Shown one piece after another: positions 31,818 to 40,667 of a stretch of 64,000 bases of DNA. Made by a program: the position numbers and the translations under genes. The stretch's first letter is position 1. Each line of letters opens with the position of its first letter. A model generated the notes under the pieces. It saw only the letters and a program-made list of their open reading frames with translations. It was not told the DNA's origin and ran no database searches. Source of the stretch: Paenibacillus ihbetae (GTDB taxonomy: Bacteria > Bacillota > Bacilli > Paenibacillales > Paenibacillaceae). The DNA lies in assembly GCF_002741055.1 (NCBI RefSeq), contig NZ_CP016809.1:3202501-3266500 (forward strand). Reading direction: 5' to 3'.

Positions 31818-32966
31818 GTGGACTCAATCGTTTATCTGGATCATGCAGCAACATCATGGCCGAAACCTCCAGAAGTGCTGGAAGCGATGAGAGTGTCGAT
31901 GGAAGAGGCGGCGGCCAATCCGGGACGCGGGAGTCATGCCATGGCTGTGAAGGCTTCCCGTGTTCTATACGGGACGAGAAAGGCGCTGGCAGCTTTGTTC
32001 GGGGTTAGAAATCCTAATGATATCGTGCTCACATCCAATACGACAGAGGCACTGAATTTAGCGATTAAAGGATACTTGCGGGAGGGAGATCACGTAATTG
32101 CAACGATGGTCGAACACAATTCCGTCCGTCGCCCGCTGGAGTATTTAAAGCGGACCCGGGGAGTGCAGGTAGACTACGTGGCGGTTAATGGAGAGGGAGA
32201 GTTAAGGCTGCAGGAGGTTGAGGCGGCTTTTCGCTCGAATACGAAGCTTGTCGTATGCAGCCATAGCTCGAATCTGCTTGGCTCTATTATTCCATTGGAA
32301 GAGCTGGGGGCGCTTGTGAAAAAGAGAGGCGCTGTCCTTCTCGTAGATGCAGCCCAAAGTGCAGGGGTGCTGGATATCCAAGTAGAGGATATGAAAATCG
32401 GAATGCTAGCTTTTCCAGGGCATAAGGGGCTGCTGGGTCCGCAGGGGACAGGTGGGCTGTATATTTCGCCTGATATTGATCTGGAGCCGCTTTTGCATGG
32501 AGGGACAGGCAGTCAGTCGGAGGCGCTGGAGCAGCCGACGGTTCGTCCGGATCGGTACGAAGCGGGAACTCCGAATACCGTCGGATTCGCAGGCCTTCAG
32601 GCTGGAGTTCGTAAAGTGCTGGAGTGGACGCCAAGGCAGATATACCGGCATGAATGGGAGCTAACGCAGATGTTGATGGAGGGGCTGCTTACGCTGCCGT
32701 CGATTCGGATACTCGGACCGGAGCAGGGGAAGGCGCGTACAGGCATCGTAGCATTCGTATCGGATACATACAGCGCTTCGGAATTAGCGTTTCGTTTGGA
32801 TCGGGAATATGGGATAGCTGTTCGTTCCGGTTACCATTGCACGCCGCTTGCGCATATGGCGGCTGGTACTGATCGGATGGGTGCAGTTAGGGCGAGTGTC
32901 GGTATATCGACACGTCCGGAGGAAATAAGCCTTATGCTTCAGGCTATGGCAGAAATTCATGGCTGA
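31818..32966 (+). CDS. Cysteine desulfurase-like class V aminotransferase
   Basis: A 382-aa PLP enzyme of the NifS/SufS superfamily. LDHAATSWPKPPEV is at the N-terminus, with SNTTEALN, the cofactor region VDAAQSAGVL, PLP-lysine Lys203 in FPGHKGLLGPQGTGG and the persulfide cysteine Cys341 in RSGYHCTPLAH. It would release sulfur from cysteine for cofactor or tRNA thiolation. It starts with GTG 31818 after GAGAAGGAG. It lacks the SufU/IscU or ThiI partner that often neighbours dedicated desulfurases, so the sulfur acceptor is unknown. The DUF3343 gene 1.4 kb downstream belongs to a family suggested to carry Se or S, a possible link. Confidence 0.88.
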   Translation: MDSIVYLDHAATSWPKPPEVLEAMRVSMEEAAANPGRGSHAMAVKASRVLYGTRKALAALFGVRNPNDIVLTSNTTEALNLAIKGYLREGDHVIATMVEHNSVRRPLEYLKRTRGVQVDYVAVNGEGELRLQEVEAAFRSNTKLVVCSHSSNLLGSIIPLEELGALVKKRGAVLLVDAAQSAGVLDIQVEDMKIGMLAFPGHKGLLGPQGTGGLYISPDIDLEPLLHGGTGSQSEALEQPTVRPDRYEAGTPNTVGFAGLQAGVRKVLEWTPRQIYRHEWELTQMLMEGLLTLPSIRILGPEQGKARTGIVAFVSDTYSASELAFRLDREYGIAVRSGYHCTPLAHMAAGTDRMGAVRASVGISTRPEEISLMLQAMAEIHG

Positions 32967-33004
32967 GTATAGAGATCAAGATGGAGAAGAGGAAGGAAGA
33001 AAGC

Positions 33005-33505
33005 ATGACTGAATTAAATGAATTGATCATGGAACAGCTGCATTGGTTTGTCGTCGTAATGATCATGATCATCTTGATCTTATGGATTACGGTCATCGTT
33101 CAAGGAGCAAAGCTGCGGGGGATGCGTCGCCGCTATGATGCAATGATGGCAGGAAGCGGAGTCGAGGATCTGGAGAGCTTACTGGTTCAATTAAAGGTAC
33201 AAATCGATGAAATTGAAGAGGGTCAAGCCGATCATCAAAAAATGCTGGATTCGATTAACCGGAAGCTGAAAGGAATGAAATCACGGGTTGGCATTGTTCG
33301 TTATAATGCATATGGAGAACGCGGGAACGAAATGAGCTTCTCCCTGGCTATCGTTAGCGATCAAGAGGAAGGGATTGTTCTGACCGGTCTTCATAACCGG
33401 GAGAGCTCCTATGTGTATGCCAAGCCGCTCAAAGACGGACAATCCAAATATCCATTGTCTCCGGAGGAGAAAGAGGCCCTTACTCTTGCGCTGCAAGAAG
33501 GGTAG
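33005..33505 (+). CDS. DUF4446 family membrane-anchored protein
   Basis: A 166-aa protein. One N-terminal membrane helix (about residues 14-33) is followed by a basic segment (KLRGMRRRYD), a coiled-coil-like stretch (LESLLVQLKVQIDEIEEGQ) and a small C-terminal domain with VRYNAYGERGNEMSFSLAIV and ENRESSYVYAKP-like sequence. The function is unknown. The family regularly sits near parB in Firmicutes. ATG 33005 is chosen because GGAAGGAAGA precedes it; 32981 is an in-frame alternative. Its 3' end overlaps yyaC, on the other strand, by 26 bp. Confidence 0.85.
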   Translation: MTELNELIMEQLHWFVVVMIMIILILWITVIVQGAKLRGMRRRYDAMMAGSGVEDLESLLVQLKVQIDEIEEGQADHQKMLDSINRKLKGMKSRVGIVRYNAYGERGNEMSFSLAIVSDQEEGIVLTGLHNRESSYVYAKPLKDGQSKYPLSPEEKEALTLALQEG

Positions 33506-34085
33506 AACGATGCCATTCCTTGATCCCGGCAAATAGACAGGTTGCAATGATATCGGACAGCCGCATGACTAAGCTTAATCGCGTGTTCTGCAATACGAAA
33601 TACTCCATAAAGCCGCCGACATTGACGATGCCAGTTACATGGATATCGCCAACCGGCGGCAATTCTTTATGCACGCCGGCACCAGGTTTGAGCGGTCCAT
33701 CGGACACCTGGATTGATCCGACACTTGAGGATTGGCCAAGGCATGCATCGATGCCGATAACAAAGGGATTGTCGAATTTTTCATAGATCGCCGTCAATGT
33801 GTCCTTCAAATTCATAGCGTGGACAGGCTCGTCCAATGTACCGTATAAATGGAACAACGGGCTGTTATAACGTGCCAGAGAGGTTCCGACTAAAGGTCCA
33901 AGGCAGTCCCCGGTTGAACGGTCGGTGCCAATACAAACGATGACAAGCGGCCTTTGCTGGACGCGTGCATCGGATAGATGGAAGAGTAAACGATGGATGA
34001 TGGCAGAGTGAATATCAGGATCGGTATGAGATATTTTCAAACTCGGAGTATCAGAACGAGACGTTATTTTAGATAGCCTGTTCAT
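33480..34085 (-). CDS. yyaC: Spore protease YyaC
   Basis: A 201-aa protein of the YyaC/GPR-like peptidase family. Motifs are VIVCIGTDRSTGDCLGPLVG, GTLDEPVHAMN, IGIDACLG and GVHKELPPVGDIHVTG. In B. subtilis it is a forespore gene beside spo0J. Here it runs against replication and convergent to the DUF4446 gene. A decayed partial copy lies at 27181-27385. I could not find a clear sigma-F/G promoter in the 330 bp upstream. Confidence 0.92.
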   Translation of the reverse strand: MNRLSKITSRSDTPSLKISHTDPDIHSAIIHRLLFHLSDARVQQRPLVIVCIGTDRSTGDCLGPLVGTSLARYNSPLFHLYGTLDEPVHAMNLKDTLTAIYEKFDNPFVIGIDACLGQSSSVGSIQVSDGPLKPGAGVHKELPPVGDIHVTGIVNVGGFMEYFVLQNTRLSLVMRLSDIIATCLFAGIKEWHRSTLLAAQE

Positions 34086-34419
34086 AGAATCTTCCTTTCG
34101 TCTGCATTTGGTAGTATCAGTATATGGATGAAAGACTGTTTTTATACTTTGCGATATCAGGAAATGTTAAGATGTGGTCTTTCCATAATCCCAAATACAC
34201 AGCTAGACGAGTAGAGGCTCGGCCGGAAATGCTCGATGGTTGGTCCGGATGATGAGGGTTAATGCCGTATATAAATCTCTTAGATTATGGCAATACCATA
34301 ATAGAAGGAAGAGGCTTACATAGTAGAGAAGGAAGGGATGAATTCAGCGGGTAGATAAGTGGGTGGCAAGGATTGCTGGTAGAACAGAAGCCAAGAAAGA
34401 TGGAGGGAGGGTTGGAGAC
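34086..34419. other. Divergent intergenic region yyaC / DUF3343
   Basis: 330 bp containing the promoters of both genes. A short perfect hairpin TTATGGCAATACCATAA lies at about 34286-34302. No coding sequence or confident promoter was recognised. Confidence 0.4.
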
Positions 34420-34674
34420 GTGGGGGATGCCATGCTGATTGCTTTTGATTCCACCCAGCAGGCGCTGCGAGCTGAAATGCTGCTGGAGTATGCGGATATC
34501 GAAATTGATTTGTTTCCGACTCCGAAGGAAATTACCGCAGGTTGCGCATTGTCGATTCAATTTCCGCCTGATGCGTTAAATGAGGTTCAAGATATCATTA
34601 GGCAGGAGCAAGTGGAGATCAGAGGAATATTTGCTCTCAATGACAACCAGATTTATGTGAACATCGAAGATTAG
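34420..34674 (+). CDS. DUF3343 family protein (putative Se/S carrier-like)
   Basis: A small protein of 84 aa with MLIAFDSTQQALRAEMLL at the start and LFPTPKEITAGCALSIQF in the middle. The single conserved Cys after TAG is the reason the family is described as Se/S-carrier-like. The start GTG 34420 has GGAGGGAGGG exactly 8 nt upstream; a GTG at 34363 and an ATG at 34432 are alternatives. It is 15 bp upstream of the MscS-family gene. Confidence 0.8.
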   Translation: MGDAMLIAFDSTQQALRAEMLLEYADIEIDLFPTPKEITAGCALSIQFPPDALNEVQDIIRQEQVEIRGIFALNDNQIYVNIED

Positions 34675-34689
34675 GGAGGACAATTACGA

Positions 34690-35589
34690 ATGAGGGCAAT
34701 GGGCTATTTGACAGAGAATTCGGGTGATCCAGAAAATATTGAGCAAATGGGACAGGAGGCATTGCAGTTGAAGGATCAGATATTAGCGTGGTTAACGGAT
34801 GAAGCGATGTGGATGCACATTCTTTCCTCCGCCATTCGGGTCATCATTATCTTCATCTTAACCCGGATCGTGATTCGCATTGTTTATAAGATGATCGACC
34901 GGTTTCTGCTCAGACAGGAAAAAAGCCGGATTCAAGTCAATGCAAGACGGTTTGTAACGGTAGGGGAGCTGCTGAAAAATGTAACCTCATTTGTATGTAA
35001 CTTTGTCATGATCCTGATTATTCTGGCGGAGTTCCAGTTCAAGCTTGGTCCGCTATTGGCCGGTGCCGGTGTGTTGGGCCTAGCAATCGGTTTCGGTGCC
35101 CAAAGCTTGGTGAAGGATGTTATTACCGGCTTCTTCATTATTTTCGAGGATCAGTTTGCCGTAGGGGATGTCATTAAGAGCGGAGAATACCGGGGGACGG
35201 TAGAGGTTATTGGATTGCGCACGACACGCGTAAGAGGCTTCAACGGGGAAATCTATATAATTCCCAACGGATTAATCACGAGCGTTACGAACTTTTCCCT
35301 CTCCAATTCCCTTGCCGTGGTTGATCTGCCGGTCAAGAACGAACAGCAGCTTCAAGACACGATCGCGCTCATTCAGGCTGCGCTCGGCAATATTATGGAC
35401 CGGTGTCCGGAAGTCAAGGGTACGCCGGATGTATTGGGTATCCAGTCACTGAGCACCTCCGAGTATGTTGTGCGCATTGCGGCCGAGTGTAATCCGAATG
35501 CTAGAGAAACCGTCGAGCGGCGGATTTTAACCGATATTAAGCAAGCCATTGAAGCGAGGGATAAAGGACAGGAACGGGCCCAGGCTTGA
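34690..35589 (+). CDS. MscS-family small-conductance mechanosensitive channel
   Basis: A 299-aa membrane channel. Hydrophobic helices lie at about 42-62 and 94-113. The pore helix is GPLLAGAGVLGLAIGFGAQS, followed by LVKDVITGFFIIFEDQFAVGD and the beta domain with IIPNGLITSVTNFS, all hallmarks of MscS (YkuT/YnaI-like). It would release osmolytes on hypo-osmotic shock. GGGAGGA precedes the ATG. It is likely co-transcribed with the DUF3343 and DUF951 genes. Confidence 0.94.
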   Translation: MRAMGYLTENSGDPENIEQMGQEALQLKDQILAWLTDEAMWMHILSSAIRVIIIFILTRIVIRIVYKMIDRFLLRQEKSRIQVNARRFVTVGELLKNVTSFVCNFVMILIILAEFQFKLGPLLAGAGVLGLAIGFGAQSLVKDVITGFFIIFEDQFAVGDVIKSGEYRGTVEVIGLRTTRVRGFNGEIYIIPNGLITSVTNFSLSNSLAVVDLPVKNEQQLQDTIALIQAALGNIMDRCPEVKGTPDVLGIQSLSTSEYVVRIAAECNPNARETVERRILTDIKQAIEARDKGQERAQA

Positions 35590-35653
35590 TCATGTCGGCA
35601 TCCGATGATATATAATAGATAAAATGTGATTGATTACGGAGGAGCGGTAGCTA

Positions 35654-35872
35654 ATGGAGCGTAAGGTATTTCAACTAGGGGATATCGTACAGATGAAGAA
35701 GCCGCATCCTTGCGGGAATAATGAGATGGAAATTATCCGCATGGGGATGGATATCCGGATCAAGTGTACGAAGTGCCAGCATAGTGTGCTGATACCGAGA
35801 GCCAAATTCGAGAAAAATATGAAGAAGGTGCTGCGGTCAGCTCAGGAGCAGGAAGGGGCAGGGGAGGCGTAG
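35654..35872 (+). CDS. DUF951 family protein (YyzM-like)
   Basis: A 72-aa protein with FQLGDIVQMKKPHPCGNNE, IIRMGMDIRIKCTKCQHSVLI and a basic tail. One Cys in HPCG and two in CTKC suggest a small metal-binding or nucleic-acid-binding fold. The family is widespread next to parB/ychF in Firmicutes; its function is unknown. A GGAGG-type Shine-Dalgarno sequence precedes the ATG. Confidence 0.9.
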   Translation: MERKVFQLGDIVQMKKPHPCGNNEMEIIRMGMDIRIKCTKCQHSVLIPRAKFEKNMKKVLRSAQEQEGAGEA

Positions 35873-35988
35873 TCATGCCGCGCCTTCAGCCTCTTTTGGT
35901 TAAATGGGGTCACCGGATGATATTTCAGGATTGAATAGGAACAGGTATTGACCAAGCTTTATTTTCATGTTATAATCAATTCTGCTGT

Positions 35989-36079
35989 GGAAAGGTACCC
36001 AAGAGGCCCAAGGGGGCTGACTCGAAATCAGCTAGGCGTCGCAAGGCGTGCGTGGGTTCGAATCCCACCCTTTCCGCCA
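35989..36079 (+). tRNA. tRNA-Ser (anticodon CGA)
   Basis: A 91-nt class II tRNA. The acceptor GGAAAGG pairs with CCTTTCC. The anticodon arm is GCTGA-CTCGAAA-TCAGC, giving CGA (reads UCG). It has a long variable arm, T-arm GTGGGTTCGAATCCCAC and an encoded CCA end. It stands alone, with a terminator about 85 bp downstream. Confidence 0.97.
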
Positions 36080-36164
36080 CCAACTATATTCAAGCTCCGC
36101 TGTTATGAATATAGGGGAATATGTGGTACATAAGGCAGGCGATCTAACAATCGCCGCATAACAG

Positions 36165-36217
36165 AACACCCTCGCCATGAATCGGGATTGTCTCCTGATC
36201 ATGACGAGGGTGTTTTT
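36165..36217 (+). terminator. Intrinsic terminator after tRNA-Ser
   Basis: GAACACCCTCG and ATGA pair with TCATGACGAGGGTGTT across a loop, followed by TTTTTT. Confidence 0.88.
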
Positions 36218-36815
36218 TGATATCAAGCAGGCAATTGCGTTTCCTGTATCTGGCCAATGTGCAGCCCTTAGAGTAGTTGAAATCCGAACAAAAAGCTCCA
36301 AATCCACTCCCGAGGTGGCCTCCATTCTGATTGAGAACTCAGGATTCAGAGATCCTCGCTTAATACCTGGGTGAATAAGACGAGAAGGTCAAATGTCTGC
36401 TTTCAAGGTAGGCGGTATAAAACTCCAATATAAAAGAAGGACCCATACGGGTCCTTCCTTCTGGGTAGGCGGTGCTTGTGATTTTGGAATCCTCGTCTCA
36501 TCAACACATGCTGCAAAACCATTGACAACAGCTAAAGCTTGTCCATCAGGTCAAGCCAGTTCGCTTATGTCCTCCGCTTGCAATACGTGTGAATATCAGA
36601 AACCTCTCTGCGTCGTTCAGCTGCAACGTCCAACGGAACCACACCTCTCTCATGCACCACCTGATGATAATATGTGCAGGAAGTTGAATTCCTATACAAA
36701 AATCCGGGAGTGGGAAAATATACCGGATACCAAATCGATTAACAACATTTTGGCGGCGTGCAATGCAATTGGCTGTTGAACTAAGCTGCTGCACCATAAT
36801 TTCGCGAACAAAGCA
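36218..36815. other. Gene-free stretch between tRNA-Ser and the yjzC-like gene
   Basis: About 600 bp. A perfect hairpin GAAGGACCC-ATAC-GGGTCCTTC (36436-36457) shares its arms with the terminator at 26864-26896 but has no T run. An open frame of 128 codons (36393-36779) has no family resemblance and lacks a Shine-Dalgarno sequence. In B. subtilis ychF lies upstream of rpsF; it is absent here. Confidence 0.45.
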
Positions 36816-36855
36816 CTAAAATGCCCGCAAACGGAGGAATAAACCGCATGCGGGC
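36816..36855 (-). terminator. Terminator-like hairpin after the yjzC-like gene
   Basis: On the minus strand GCCCGCATGCGG and CCGTTTGCGGGC pair, followed by ATTTTA. The T tract is weak. Confidence 0.6.
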
Positions 36856-36872
36856 CTTGGGTAGGGTGGTGA

Positions 36873-37067
36873 TTACTTAGGTTGAACCCGGCGCTTATTC
36901 AGCCATACCCGGTCATCATTTTGCGTCTCCGGGAATGTGTCGCCTTTCTCCATTTTGATCTGACGCGGATTCTCGATCCCCATTATGTGGTCTCTTACAC
37001 CGACTTCCATATAGATCCCGTTGTTCGGAGCTTTATCTCCACCGCGGAATTCAGTCTGTTCTCCCAT
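36873..37067 (-). CDS. YjzC-like small protein
   Basis: A 64-aa protein starting MGEQTEFRGGDKAPNNGIYM, with later KMEKGDTFPETQNDDRVWLN. The pattern FRxGxKAPNNGxYxExG ... GDxFPETxxxxRxW matches the B. subtilis YjzC family, whose function is unknown. GGGAGGG lies 8 nt before ATG 37067; an ATG at 37070 is adjacent. It runs against replication, opposed to the rpsF operon. A hairpin follows it. Confidence 0.82.
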   Translation of the reverse strand: MGEQTEFRGGDKAPNNGIYMEVGVRDHIMGIENPRQIKMEKGDTFPETQNDDRVWLNKRRVQPK

Positions 37068-37248
37068 CATGGAACCCTCCCTTAACGTATTGGATGGACT
37101 GCATTTGTTAGCATGTGCCGGAAGGCCGAAATGCATGGCAGGTAAAGTGAGAAAGGGACGGAAAAATAGGGGAAATGCCTCACGGACATCGACAAGAGTG
37201 CAGTCTCGATAAGGGACCCGAAAAGGGAATCGGCAAGGGAAAAGAAAC

Positions 37249-37277
37249 TTGCATCCGATCATCCGTTCTGGTATAGT
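37249..37277 (+). promoter_or_regulatory. Promoter of rpsF-ssb-rpsR
   Basis: TTGCAT (37249-37254), 17-nt spacer, TATAGT (37272-37277). The 70-nt leader contains a perfect GCGAG/CTCGC hairpin (37286-37300) and GGGGGCCGAAGTCC near the start codon. It could hold the S6:S18 autoregulatory RNA known in many bacteria; I cannot confirm the fold. Confidence 0.65.
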
Positions 37278-37353
37278 ATTATGGTGCGAGTTAGGCTCGC
37301 TCCTTGCTCTCAACTTAGATTGGGGGCCGAAGTCCATAAGGAGGTGGAAACAT

Positions 37354-37638
37354 ATGCGCAAATATGAAGTGATGTACATTATTCGTCCTGACATTGAACA
37401 AGAAGCTGTTCAAGCTGCAGTCGAAAAATTCCAAGGCATCATCTCCAACGGCGGAGAAATTACGAAGCACGAAGTAATGGGTAAGCGCCGCCTTGCGTAT
37501 GAGATCAAGAAATTCCGTGATGGCGTCTACGTTCTGGTTAACTTCAACGCAACACCAGATGTTGTAGCAGAACTTGAGCGTCTCATGAAGATTTCTGACG
37601 AAGTAATTCGTTATCTCATCACGAACGACGTTGCTTAA
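37354..37638 (+). CDS. rpsF: 30S ribosomal protein S6
   Basis: A 94-aa protein starting [20 protein letters not shown], with [20 protein letters not shown], the typical S6 fold. The start ATG 37354 has AAGGAGGTGG upstream. It partners S18, encoded two genes downstream, on the 30S platform. Confidence 0.97.
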   Translation: MRKYEVMYIIRPDIEQEAVQAAVEKFQGIISNGGEITKHEVMGKRRLAYEIKKFRDGVYVLVNFNATPDVVAELERLMKISDEVIRYLITNDVA

Positions 37639-37685
37639 TACGCGAAGTCTTTGTAATTGATTTCGTTCTAAAGGAGGGGATTGGA

Positions 37686-38162
37686 TTGTTGAACCGTGTC
37701 ATTTTGATTGGCCGACTGACTCGGGACCCGGAGCTTAGATATACGCCTTCAGGAGTCGCTGTCACACAATTTACACTTGCTGTAGATCGTCCGTTTACCG
37801 GACAAGGCGGGGAGCGCGAGGCGGATTTCATTCCGGTCGTAACCTGGAGACAGCTCGCGGAGACTTGTGCCAACTATCTGCGTAAAGGCCGGTTGACGGC
37901 TGTAGAAGGGCGCATTCAAGTGCGGAATTACGAGAATAACGAAGGTAAGCGTGTATACGTCACCGAAGTCATTGCCGATAATGTTCGTTTCTTGGAGTCA
38001 AACCGTGAAGGCGGAGGCGGCGGAAACCGTGAGGAGTCATCGTTCGGCGGCGGAAGCGGCGGCGGAAACCGCGGGGGCAACAACTTCTCGCGCAACAATC
38101 AGGATCCTTTTTCCGATGAAGGAAAACCGATCGATATTTCGGATGATGATTTGCCATTTTAA
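37686..38162 (+). CDS. ssb: Single-stranded DNA-binding protein
   Basis: A 158-aa protein. The N-terminal OB fold begins [21 protein letters not shown] Gly/Asn/Arg-rich flexible linker (about 110-140) is followed by the acidic partner-binding tip DDDLPF at the extreme C-terminus. It starts with TTG 37686 after AAGGAGGGG. It lies in the conserved rpsF-ssb-rpsR operon. Confidence 0.97.
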   Translation: MLNRVILIGRLTRDPELRYTPSGVAVTQFTLAVDRPFTGQGGEREADFIPVVTWRQLAETCANYLRKGRLTAVEGRIQVRNYENNEGKRVYVTEVIADNVRFLESNREGGGGGNREESSFGGGSGGGNRGGNNFSRNNQDPFSDEGKPIDISDDDLPF

Positions 38163-38183
38163 TACGGAAAGGACTGACAACGC

Positions 38184-38456
38184 ATGGCTTTTAAACAAAG
38201 AGAAGGCGGAGACAACGACAAAAGACCGGCACGCCGCGGCGGCCGCAACAAGCGTCGTAAAGTATGTTTCTTCACTGTGAACAAGATCACTCACATTGAT
38301 TATAAAGATACCGATCTGCTCAAGAAATTCATCAGCGAGCGTGGAAAAATTCTGCCTCGTCGTGTAACAGGTACCAGCGCGAAGTATCAGCGTGCTCTGA
38401 CGATTGCGATCAAACGCTCCCGTCAAATCGCATTGCTTCCATACACGACCGAGTAA
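38184..38456 (+). CDS. rpsR: 30S ribosomal protein S18
   Basis: A 90-aa basic protein. [20 protein letters not shown] and [20 protein letters not shown] are diagnostic of S18. The conserved zinc-ligand cysteines of some S18 proteins are reduced to one here (VCFF). It follows ssb by 21 bp. Confidence 0.97.
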   Translation: MAFKQREGGDNDKRPARRGGRNKRRKVCFFTVNKITHIDYKDTDLLKKFISERGKILPRRVTGTSAKYQRALTIAIKRSRQIALLPYTTE

Positions 38457-38466
38457 TTCGGTTACA

Positions 38467-38504
38467 GAAGCGGTTCAGCCTTTATAGGCTGGGCCGCTTT
38501 TTTG
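38467..38504 (+). terminator. Intrinsic terminator of rpsF-ssb-rpsR
   Basis: AAGCGG...CAGCCT pairs with AGGCTG..CCGCTT and is followed by TTTTT, 11 bp after rpsR. Confidence 0.9.
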
Positions 38505-39478
38505 TTTCGGCTTCCCATCAAAATGAGCGCTTGTCTCCAAGCCTCCGGATAAGGCACGTGGGACGTTGGAATGTTAAGATGGTTAGATGTTGAAATGAGT
38601 TCCTTGTTCTCGAGAATCAGCTGAAGCGCGAACGAACCGAGCATTGAGGAGAAGCACCGTTGGAAGGAGTAGTAACCGTAATCGGCGCTTGTAATATTTG
38701 TATTTTTATTTGCATTTGTATCCCTTCTCAATATTGCGTTTCTGCTAAACTCCGGTGGATGAATCCAGAGATGTTGTTGACTACTATTGGTCTTGAACAT
38801 GATCCAATTCGAATAAGAAGCCGTGGTCGACATCTTTTTCGGTATATTTGGCATGCTCGTGAAAAACTTTTTTCTGCATTAGGATTCCATTACAGCGCTC
38901 ATGTCTTTTTAGAGTAACCTTGTCTTCTCAGAGAAGACAAAATTTTAATGAGTATGGTAGTGTAACGCGAGTCTATACTAAAGCTTTCCAGTTTTAAAGT
39001 CATAAATAATGTCTACCATTAAAGGACATTGTCTATTGAGAGAAATACAGCTTTCCAATAAGTTGGTCTAGTATGTCAGCTGTTTAGGAGGAAGCTGCAG
39101 ATGTCGTTGTGTTATTTTAAAAAATTTTCTTCTATTATATATGTGTTAATTTAGAACTTATAAAATTAAGCTGATTGTTTACAGACATACCTTAATAAGA
39201 GAACCGTTTCTCGTAGGTACAAGTTACGCAGACCAGCATAGGCAGTTCTAGAAATTAAGGTGTCTATTGTGAGTATACATAAAAAATCCCCTTGGTTATG
39301 CTTCTAATCGAAAGAAAGTGAAATGAGAATCTCTATAGAACTTACATATAGCGGCTTAAAATTCCCTGTCCACTCCTAGGATACAATCGTACATCACGTG
39401 GAAGAAACGAAGGAATCGTCGAATGATGCATACTTAGCCTCATTTATCCAGATGATAAAGGGAAAAGGAGGTATGACT
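38505..39478. other. A/T-rich intergenic region, rpsR to yedK-like gene
   Basis: Nearly 1 kb of markedly A/T-rich sequence compared with its surroundings. I see no protein family, RNA gene or clear promoter. A 15-codon frame at 39102-39149 has a good Shine-Dalgarno sequence (TAGGAGG) but no other support. The base composition suggests acquired or decayed DNA. Confidence 0.45.
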
Positions 39479-40153
39479 ATGTGCCGACGGTATTCCATTT
39501 CCGCCAGCCTTGATGAAGTGAACGGCTATTTCGGAATCAGCCGCGTGATGTATTATTATAAGAGCCGCTACAATATCAGCCCAACCCAATCCGTACCTGT
39601 AGTTGTCCAGGAGGGGGGCGAACGGGTGCTTGACGAATATCGTTGGGGATTGGTCCCTTACTGGGGAAAGGATGCGGTGAATGCGGATTTGATTACAGTG
39701 GATCAGAATCCTACTTACCGTAGAGCCATTGATACACGGCGTTGTGTCATTCCTTGCAATGGCTTGTATTACTGGAGAACTGTAGGCAAGCGGAGCTATG
39801 CGGTTAGAACCGTGGTCGGGAACAACGAGATTTTTGGGATGGCCGGATTGTATGAAACATGGCGGGATGCCAGAGGTGTCGAAATGAGAACCTGCACGGT
39901 ACTTATGACAGAGGCCAACGAGGCAATCCGGGAGTTTGATACGCGTATGCCGGCATTGTTGTCTGAAGAGAGCATGGAGAAGTGGCTGGATCCAGAGGTA
40001 AAAGGAGTGCATGCACTGCAGCCATTGCTTGGTACATACCGGGGTTCAATGAGGATATATCCGGTCACGCCACTGATCGCCGATGATTCCCATGATCACC
40101 AGCAGTGTATCGAGGAGATGGATCTGAAGCGGGCATGGGTAAAGAGCATTTAG
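39479..40153 (+). CDS. Divergent SOS-response-associated (YedK/HMCES-like) protein
   Basis: A 224-aa protein of the SRAP family, whose members form thiazolidine crosslinks to abasic sites in single-stranded DNA through Cys2. Cys2 (MCRRYS) and the Asn of the NAR motif (Asn68, here NAD) are kept, with RWGLVPYWGKD and RRCVIPCNGLYYW following. However, the Glu of GFYEW is Tyr98, and the His of the IHDRMP motif is Asp154 (FDTRMP). Start ATG 39479 is supported by AGGAGG 7 nt upstream and by Cys2. An altered or lost lyase/autoproteolysis activity is inferred. No LexA box was seen upstream. Confidence 0.85.
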   Translation: MCRRYSISASLDEVNGYFGISRVMYYYKSRYNISPTQSVPVVVQEGGERVLDEYRWGLVPYWGKDAVNADLITVDQNPTYRRAIDTRRCVIPCNGLYYWRTVGKRSYAVRTVVGNNEIFGMAGLYETWRDARGVEMRTCTVLMTEANEAIREFDTRMPALLSEESMEKWLDPEVKGVHALQPLLGTYRGSMRIYPVTPLIADDSHDHQQCIEEMDLKRAWVKSI

Positions 40154-40209
40154 TTCGTAAGTATGAAGTGTTTAATGTGCATGATAAGTCGTAATGAGCT
40201 GAGCTATCC

Positions 40210-40244
40210 GAACAATCCGGGAACCGATTCCGGGTTGTTTTTTT
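40210..40244 (+). terminator. Intrinsic terminator after the yedK-like gene
   Basis: GAACAATCCGG pairs with CCGGGTTGTT and is followed by a T tract, about 60 bp after the stop codon. Confidence 0.82.
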
Positions 40245-40638
40245 GTTTTAAGCTTGAGCGATGGCGGGACGATTTCGGTCGGACTATGGTCCTTCCTCGT
40301 TTGCTTTGTGGAGAACAATATTTAACATCGAAAATAGGTCCAGCTATATTATTGCTGCATTATGCATTTCTGATGAAATGTTTCCTGACTTATTTTTGAC
40401 AGGATAGAGGGGGATATTTGAATTATAGGCTTCAGCTTAAACGATGCCATACTCTCGTGTAAGGTAAGTTAACGTGATTATCATATACATAAGCGTCTCA
40501 TTATCTATAAAATGTAAAATGAACTTGAAATTTCATACATTTTCAGTAAACGAAAAGTAAAGTAAGCGATTAAAAGTATTTATTAACCCCGAAAATGACG
40601 TTAAAAACATGTTTTTTGAGAAATTTGAAAAAAAGTAA

Positions 40639-40667
40639 TTGACGTTACCTAATTTTACACGTATCAT
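40639..40667 (+). promoter_or_regulatory. Promoter of the opp operon
   Basis: TTGACG (40639-40644), 17-nt spacer, TATCAT (40662-40667), giving a leader of about 200 nt. The 720-bp gap upstream of oppA is otherwise A/T-rich without a gene. Confidence 0.6.

Noticed and set aside
36393..36779. A 128-codon frame after tRNA-Ser
   Set aside because: No ribosome-binding site, no family similarity, odd composition, and it spans a palindrome.
39102..39149. A 15-codon frame with a strong Shine-Dalgarno sequence (TAGGAGG)
   Set aside because: Too short to judge, with no hydrophobic-peptide or leader pattern that would explain it. It could be chance in A/T-rich DNA.
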